Shown here: piece after piece, positions 57,446 through 64,000 of the stretch | How the letters are laid out: the number at the start of each line of letters is the position of its first letter | How positions within the stretch are numbered: position 1 is the first letter of the stretch | NCBI GenBank assembly: GCA_039090855.1 | Contig: CM076995.1 | Span: forward strand, 117,304,770-117,368,769 | DNA length: 64,000 nucleotides | Source of the DNA: Macrothele yani | Lineage: Eukaryota; Arthropoda; Arachnida; Araneae; Macrothelidae | Direction of reading: 5' to 3' | Program-made: the position numbers and the translations under genes | The notes under the pieces: generated by a model | Seen by the model: only the letters and a program-made list of their open reading frames with translations | Database searches by the model: none | What the model was told of the DNA's origin: nothing

Positions 57446-58480
57446 GAAATGGCCGATCCATACGTGACATATCCAGCGAGTTGAAGTACCCAAAATCGAC
57501 AGTGGCCTACGTGATTGGCAAGTGGAAGATGAGAGGTGACTGTCGGAATGTGCCCCAACCCGGCAGACCCACAAAACTGGGAGTAGAGACCGACGGGTGC
57601 TGGCCAGAGAAATTCGGAAGAACCGCACTAAATCGATGGGCTACATCCGCGAGGAGTTTCAACAGGCATCCGGGAGTGTTCTTTCGATGAATACCATTCG
57701 TAAGGAAGCCCATCAGCTCGGTTATCATAGACGTGCTGCCGCCCACAAGCCTTTGATCACCAAGTCCAATAGCGCTGCTCGGTTAACGTGGTGCAAAGAA
57801 CGTCGACAGTGAACCGTTGAACAGTGGAAACAGGTTCTCTGGAGCGACGAATCAAAGTTCACACTTTACCGTTCGGATGGCAGGGTCTGGGTTCGGCGTC
57901 TGCCTGGAGAACGCCTCCTGCCGGAATGTATTGTGCCAACTGTGAAGTTCGGCGGCGGTATAATTATGCTATGGGGGTGTTCCTCCTGGTATGGCACGGG
58001 ACCGTTGGTCGCAATTCCTGGTAGACTCAACGCCGAGACCTACTGCACCATTTTGGATGACCATGCGCTTCCTACGTTGTGGCAGTTTTACGGGTAGGAC
58101 CCATGTTGCTTTCAGGATGACAATGCCACCTGTCATGTTGCGAGGTCCACCATGGCTTGGTATGGTGACAATGGCGTTAATCGAATGGACTGGCCTGCGC
58201 AGAGCCCGGACCTTATCCCTATCGTGCACCTCTGGGACGAGTTGGAGCGTCGACTTAAGGGGTGCCCCACCGTCCGAAATCGGTGATGAAACTGACCAGC
58301 CTTCCCCAAGCCGAGTGGAAGAAAATACCGCTAGCCGTCGTGCAACGCCTGGTTGAGAGTATGCCACGGAGGGTAGCAGCTGTAATCACCGCTCGTGGAG
58401 GCTCCACCAACTATTGAAGGTGAATAAACTTCGTTTTCCTTTGCTATCACAAGTGTCCAATTATTTTTTGGTAGATAGTG
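57446..58480 (+). pseudogene. 5'-truncated Tc1-like transposon with decayed transposase
   Basis: The transposase starts mid-domain (RSIRDISSELKYPKSTVAYV), continues with PGRPTKLG, and in other frames [54 protein letters not shown] (first Asp), [20 protein letters not shown] (second Asp), and GRVAAVITARGGSTNY-like sequence at the end. The catalytic Glu is replaced: PIVHLW stands where the family has PIEHLW. Several frameshifts and stops. The right terminal repeat (GTGTCCAATTATTTTTTGGT then AGATAGTG) ends at 58480, followed by TA. The left terminal repeat and first ~50 codons are missing, and coding sequence abuts the hAT fragment. Confidence 0.85.
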
Positions 58481-59787
58481 TATCTCTAATGTTTCGTCCA
58501 CTGAGTGTATTTAGGCACAGTCTGTCCGGTACGTCAGTGTTCGGAAGTATCAAGACTGTTCCAGACAGAACCGCGGTACATGTAGGCCTATATGAAGAAG
58601 AGTATAGTTCATTCTAGTATACACCATTGTTCTTTCCAGGAAGAGTTTTGTACATTAACGTCAGTAGTAACTCTTAGAAGGGCACCGTGAAATTGTAGTG
58701 CATAGCGGTAGCCTTTGAACTCTTCGTCCGGAAAGCTTAAGTAGTTTGGTGAGGATGCTGGTCAAAGTGATCACAAGTATGCTTTATTTTGTTTTTCCCG
58801 GGAGAAAGACAAAAGGCAGAGGACTAAATGGAAATTACTTAATAATTCAAAAAAGTTTTGAACTTGAGATTCGATAGCAAAAAAGTTTTACGCTTATCCT
58901 TAGCGGAAGATTCCATAAGTAATATATAGTCATATGTTAAGGGCCGTGAAATAGGACAAAAGTTAAAATATTTTATGTCTAATTGTGGCATATAATAATT
59001 TTACCTCTTTCTTTTTTAGCTTCATTTCCACCTTCGGCGAATTTGGGCTTGGCAACCAGACGACAGGTGAAACTGTAATGACGTGTGCGAAAGCTATTCT
59101 GAAGTGTATCGAGGGATTTGATTTGAACGAGAGATTTGATTTGAACGAGAGATTTGATTTGAACGAGAGATTTGATTTGAGGTATTCACTGATTTGAATA
59201 GTCACTCACGCTCTCACTGAATGCTTATGTTTACGCTTCTTTGTTTTAGAGTTTGACCTGTTTGTCGAACGTTGGTGGTGTTTTACGATTATACTGTTTC
59301 GGAGCACGACGTTGTAAATTGCTAAAGTACCAAGCAATTCTATTGTATGTTGCTGAAAGAGAGAGGATTGTATATCGTTACATATGTTCTGTGGCAAACT
59401 ATTTGATTGAGCATAGTATTTTGCCATAATATTCCTTCTGAACAAATAAAGAGATTGAATCAAGTAAGTAAGAATCAATTAATGTTTTTCTGGTCGTTTT
59501 GATTTATAGTTTAATTAATTGGTTCTTGTAAGTTAAGTACCAATTGTGATGAAGCTAAGCTATCCGGGATTCATCTAAAGCAATTCACCTAAGATAATTC
59601 AGTGAGCTTTACAGTGAAGCCGTTTACGTCAGCAGGTTTTAAGCTTTAGCTTGAAAATCAGATTAGTACTTTACAGTGAAGTTTATGCTGGGGTATTAGC
59701 TTAAACTATAAACAATTACGTCAAAGAAAACAAATATTACTCAACAAATTACTATTATCCCACATAATGGCAGGCCATAACATAAAG
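58481..59787. other. unassigned stretch with an 18-bp repeat and a weak exon candidate
   Basis: At 59111-59180, about four copies of an 18-bp unit encode FDLNER repeats in one frame. Upstream of it, TTTCTTTTTTAG at 59009-59020 looks like a 3' splice site, followed by an open segment FISTFGEFGLGNQTTGETVM. I cannot assign this to a family and give it low weight. Nothing else recognised. Confidence 0.3.
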
Positions 59788-60918
59788 AATCACCTTCACA
59801 ATGCTGTCGTTACACGATTTAAAAAAGTAGGTCTCAGTTGCAATTAAAAATGAACTTTATTTACATCTAAAACCATCACAGGAAACATGCTAGTACTTTC
59901 GGACCCACACTGGGTCCATCATCGGGCAACATATTGGGCCGATCTCCTGTTTATAAGGAGATGGTTCGTCACCTAAAGTCACTGGTTGGATGACGTAGTT
60001 CCACTTAACGCAAGCGCACTTCAGCATAACATACACATACACAAATGAAAATCACTACAGGTTAATATGATGGTATGAGTTATGAATTGTGATAAAAAGT
60101 ACAATGATTAAAAATGAAATGTCTCCATGACGATGGTAATATACATGGTGAGTCATCGTTACAGCATTGGTTGGAGAACAAGTTGATAAAAATGCTCTCC
60201 TTAAAAAGTAAATTAGTTTTGTTGGATGCTGGTGCTAAGTATTTAGCATTGTTCCAATCCGGTATATGGCAGCCCTGATTAACCAGTCAAGATAATGTTG
60301 TAGCACACGAACCTTTCCTTACATTGTAGTACAATGTAAGGAAAGGTTCGTGCATTGTAGTACAATGTAAGGAAAGGTACAATTAAAGGAAAGGTTCGTG
60401 TGCTACAGCATTATCTTGACTGGTTAATCAGGGCTGCCATATACCGGGTTGGAACAATGCTAAATACTTAGCACCAGCGTCCAACAAAACTAATTTACTT
60501 TTTAAGGAGAGCATTTTTATCAACTTGTTCTCCAACCAATGCTGTAACGATGACTCACCATGTATATTACCATCGTCATGGAGACATTTCATTTTTAATC
60601 ATTGTACTTTTTATCACAATTCATAACTCATACCATCATATTAACCTGTAGTGATTTTCATTTGTGTATGTGTATGTTATGCTGAAGTGCGCTTGCGTTA
60701 AGTGGAACTACGTCATCCAACCAGTGACTTTAGGTGACGAACCATCTCCTTATAAACAGGAGTTTGGCCCAATATGTTACCCGATGATGAACCCAGTTTG
60801 GGTCCGAAAGTACTAGCATGTTTCCTGTGATGGTTTTAGATGTAAATAAAGTTCATTTTTAATTGCAATTGAGCCCTACGTTTTTAAATCGTGTAACGAC
60901 AGCATTGTGAAGGTGATT
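59788..60918. repeat. 1.13-kb foldback (long inverted repeat)
   Basis: Two arms of ~530 bp, 59788-60319 and about 60386-60918, are reverse complements with few mismatches and small indels. The ~65-bp centre holds two direct copies of a CATTGTAGTACAATGTAAGG-type block. Arms are non-coding. Outer edges are AATCACCTTCACAATGCTGT and its complement. No target duplication recognised. It could be a foldback DNA transposon or a head-to-head duplication; its transcript would form a long hairpin. Confidence 0.9.
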
Positions 60919-61118
60919 TTTTTATAATTTATTGACACGAATCCCCACGAAGTTTTGCATAACATAAAGTTTGAGAATGAAACTCATCTTGGTAAGTTTT
61001 TCCGTGAACGCTTGTAGAAAATAGATAAAATATTCAAAACAAACAGAATATGAATTCTGAGTTTGCTTGTATCACATACTGGTCACCCACGTGACACCTC
61101 TCAGAAAACGTATTTCAT

Positions 61119-61190
61119 CGCCCTTGAGCGGGAATCGAACCCGCATCTCCCGATTTCCGTTCGAGTATGCTAACCGTTACACCACCCAGA
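61119..61190 (-). repeat. tRNA-like sequence, probably a SINE head or tRNA pseudogene
   Basis: On the minus strand, GTGGTGTAACGGTTAGCATA fits a Pol III A box and GGTTCGATTCC is a perfect B box; the T-arm GCGGG/CCCGC pairs. The acceptor and anticodon stems do not pair properly, so it is not a functional tRNA. It is a different family from SINE copies A-E. Downstream body unknown. Confidence 0.55.
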
Positions 61191-61351
61191 ACAGTGAAGT
61201 TCCAACAACTGAGACTAAGCAAACTTAGCTTAGGAATCTGAACGTCCTCAGATTTTTGCTAGTCGAAGCATCGTTGCTTCCTCGTAGCGTTTTGAGCCAT
61301 CTCCCATCCAGAAACGGGTGTAGGTCGGAAATTACCATTAACACAGATAAA

Positions 61352-61466
61352 TCAATGAAGGAAGAAATATTCCTCATAACACAGGAGAAATCTATCGATT
61401 TCCCATGCCTTTGTTTTATTCTATTGATTTCCCATGTGTTATGAGAAATATTTCTTCCTTCATTGA
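61352..61466. repeat. ~44-bp imperfect inverted repeat
   Basis: TCAATGAAGGAAGAAATATT at 61352 and its complement ending at 61466 pair over ~44 bp with a few mismatches. The ~27-nt centre also contains two copies of TCGATTTCCCATG-like sequence. No coding role seen. Confidence 0.75.
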
Positions 61467-61657
61467 TTGCTTGTAGAAAAACGAATCTTTTCTTTGTTCT
61501 GAATTTCTCGAACGAGAGAAACCAGTGCAAAATTCTTGAAAATTTCAAGCATACATGAAATGTCATGAATGAATTGATAGTGCATAACAGCTATTTTCAT
61601 CACTGTCAGAAACGGAGGCCAAATATTACTTGAGCAGTTTAAAGAGTTCTCCTTAAG

Positions 61658-62094
61658 GTGGACGTCAAGTAATTTTGCTTCCTATACTTCCAATGGAAAA
61701 ATTTCTGTACACATTTTCTTCACAATTAATGCGTTCCCAAGGATGAAAATTTGAACATCGATTAAAATAGCTTCATTTTATAACTTGGAACACTTAATAT
61801 TTTCCAAAACATAACCATAATTATATTAAAAAATCAATAGCTTTTCTTTTGATGGTGTTGAAACCAGAAAAAAGATGGCGCGACCTGTACTTTGATGACG
61901 TCAGTAGACAAACAAATGTTGGATTGCATAATTATGGTTATGTTTTAGAAAATATTAAGCATTCCAAGTTATAAAATGAAGCTATTTTAATCGATGTTCA
62001 AATTTTCATCCTTGGGAACGCATTAATTGTCAAGAAAATGTGTACAGAAGTTTTTCCATTGGAAGTATAGGAAGCGAAATTACTTGACGTCCAC
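61658..62094. mobile_element. MITE-like element with ~167-bp inverted arms
   Basis: The left arm 61658-61824 and right arm 61928-62094 are reverse complements with few mismatches. Ends read GTGGACGTCAAGTAATTTTG and its complement. A ~100-bp centre separates them. No transposase and no clear target duplication. Long arms with a short unique centre suggest a foldback-type MITE. Confidence 0.75.
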
Positions 62095-62505
62095 TGTTTT
62101 CCTACCAGTAAGTTTGGTCAGGCAGGTTTAAAAAGCGGAACCTTGAATCTCAGCAAAACATTTAAAATTATGGTTTCTGTCTTTAATTAAAGGAAATGGA
62201 CACTGTAAATAGTTCTTTAAGTCACCATTCTTTTTTAGTTCTCTTTAAACTTATTATTTATGTATTTCTACATTAGCTTCCAAATTAGCGATTCCTTTCT
62301 CGAACTTACTTTTCGTCCGGTATTTACCGATACTCATATCACATGTGTCAGGTTCTTCATTATTCCCAGTATCATGCTATAACATTATTTCCTGTTCCTC
62401 GTACAGCCCTCCTTACTAGTCTATGATAACATTTCTCTTATATATACATATCATGAAACATATCCCAAGGGACAGTCTCATGGTAAAACGTGCTTCTAAG
62501 TGAAC

Positions 62506-62611
62506 AAATGAAATAACAAAGGTATCACGTACCTAATATTGAACCATATGTAGTACGTTACTGCTACATATGGTTCAATATTAGGTACGTGATACATTTG
62601 TTATTTCATTT
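62506..62611. repeat. near-perfect 48-bp hairpin
   Basis: 62506-62553 and 62564-62611 are reverse complements with one mismatch in 48 bp and a 10-nt loop (TACGTTACTG). It interrupts a degenerate ~105-bp tandem repeat (62330-62870) with recurring TTCTCATTATTTCC and TACAGTCCTCCTTA strings. Confidence 0.9.
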
Positions 62612-62613
62612 GA

Positions 62614-64000
62614 ACATTTCTCCTGTTCGCATGATTTTTATTCCTATGCCATTTCTTTCCTGTTCTCATTATAACCCATGTTACATTTCGTACAGTCCTC
62701 CTTAGTTGTGCATGATCACATTTGTCTGGTTCTCATTGTTCCCTGTCCTATGCCATTATTTCCTTTTTTAATTATCTCCCACGTTTCAATTCATACAGTT
62801 CTCCTTGCTTGCCCATAATCCCATTCGTCCGGTTCTCATTATTTCCACTTAAGTATTTTTTCATTCTGTTCTCACTACTTCTCCAGACGTTTTTTATACG
62901 CATGCTTTACTGATGCAATGATCGGCCTGTAATTGATAGAACTTGACTCTATATTGGAAACGAACTACTAAGCAGCAAATTTATTTTTAGGACTCCATAC
63001 GGAATGCGTGTTGTGTGCATCACTTTCTATGAATGGGAACAGTTTTCCACTATTTTGTGTTTATTTTTATTTCAAAATTCTTTAAATGATACCGGAAGCA
63101 GTCGGGCGTGAAAAACTGTCGACTGCAGAAAGTAAATTACCACGCTAATCGTGGGAGGTCGTGCCATTCTTCACTTAGCACCTAAAAAAGTTAAATGAAA
63201 AGGTTGAGCCTTTCCTGAAAAGGTTAAAAGAAGGTTTCACTTTCTGCTCGCGTGAGATCTGCAAATGAAATAGCCGGTTGACTGCGGTTTTCTCAAGCCG
63301 TGATGAACACATGTTGGCTGTTTCTTCAAACAAAAGAACAAATGCTGAGTTAGCCGTAAACTGCAGAGACAACAACTTGATAACCACTGACTGAAGTTTA
63401 TTCAACTTATGCATATAATATCATTAGAGAATGTCTGCTGCACTTTGAGCAACATTTCAATTGGATTGTGTCAGGTATTTCCAGATGCCGGTTTTGGTTC
63501 AATGAATGAAAAATTTGTAGTTTTCATTCACTGAACCAAAACAGACGTTTGAAAAGAATTAGAACTCGATTTAGAATACGAGAAGAAGGTATTTTCAGGT
63601 TAGTAGGTCATCTCGAAGTACAAAATGATGAACATAGTTCAAAAGTCGAGAAGGAGAATTTGCAAGGTAGGTGGGTCCTCTGAGTTTTAAAATGATGAAG
63701 CATTCATTCTTGTATCAACTTTGGAAATATTGATCCAAAATTAAAAATTTTCAATCCAACACATATTGACAAAAACCAGCACACATTTATTCCACCTAAA
63801 AAGATATGCTCCTTATTATTGGAAAACACATACTTTCCTCTGTTTAACATAACAAACCTTTTTAACATAATGACTTTTGACAAAATAAATGACATAACAA
63901 ACCTTTATGACTTTTGACAAAATGCATCAGAACTGCCAAGTTCATCACATATGCAGTGACATACGCGTAAAGTCTAAGAGCTAAGGTGTTGTATAACTGA
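62614..64000. other. degenerate tandem repeat, then unassigned flank
   Basis: To about 62870 it continues the ~105-bp repeat (TACAG.CCTCC at 62403, 62693 and 62798). At 63492-63541 there is a 21-bp inverted repeat with an 8-nt loop and one mismatch. A short direct repeat (CATAACAAACCTTT ... ATGACTTTTGACAAAAT) lies at about 63845-63925. No gene recognised. Confidence 0.4.

Noticed and set aside
61119..61190. Functional tRNA gene on the minus strand
   Set aside because: A and B boxes are good but acceptor and anticodon stems do not pair.

Overview
This is an AT-rich animal nuclear window made almost entirely of transposable elements and their wreckage. I found no host gene that I can support. 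The best guess is an arthropod, probably an arachnid such as a spider. The basis is the set of Tc1-like transposases with GRPR-type linkers and DNARPH/SPD..PIEHVW motifs, a tRNA-derived SINE, and an N-terminal GIY-YIG Penelope-like element; this is inference from family resemblance, not a species identification.

Layout. 1-18 kb: dead mariner and Tc1 transposons, two hAT/pogo-type relics, three SINE copies, and a 26-bp minisatellite carrying nine TGACGTCA palindromes. 18.4-20.8 kb: a satellite with a ~150-bp monomer in a three-monomer higher-order repeat of ~457 bp. 20.8-23.6 kb: a nest of a Tc1 relic, a non-autonomous hAT-like element with an 8-bp target duplication, and a Tc1 element with 36-bp perfect inverted repeats that itself received a SINE. 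25.27-48.12 kb: five head-to-tail, nearly identical ~4.61-kb copies of one Penelope-like retroelement with (TA)n on both sides. 48.1-58.5 kb: an old fragment of the same element family, an RTE-type LINE fragment with a 56-bp snapback, a 1.6-kb inverted-repeat element containing a SINE, a hAT-like element, and a hAT relic joined directly to a truncated Tc1. 59.8-63.6 kb: five inverted repeats, the largest 1.13 kb.

The main result is in the Penelope-like array. Each copy encodes a protein with a permuted, N-terminal GIY-YIG nuclease domain followed by a reverse transcriptase with a YIDD box, the architecture known from Naiad/Chlamys-type elements. In every copy the frame from the only plausible AUG is interrupted by one in-frame UGA at codon 47. 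That UGA sits where a Cys is expected in a C-x4-C-x2-C motif, and no AUG lies between it and the middle of the reverse transcriptase. Beginning 10 nt after the stop codon of each intact copy is a 65-nt stem-loop with the features of a eukaryotic SECIS element: helix I of 8 perfect pairs, an ATGA/GGAT quartet, 10-position helix II with one mismatch, and AAA in the apical loop 12 nt after ATGA. I infer that this retroelement encodes a selenoprotein. Copies 2, 3 and 5 are otherwise open from start to stop; copies 1 and 4 carry homopolymer frameshifts.

Limits: no database search, alignment program or folding program was run. Family names rest on recognised motifs. Boundaries of old relics are approximate.
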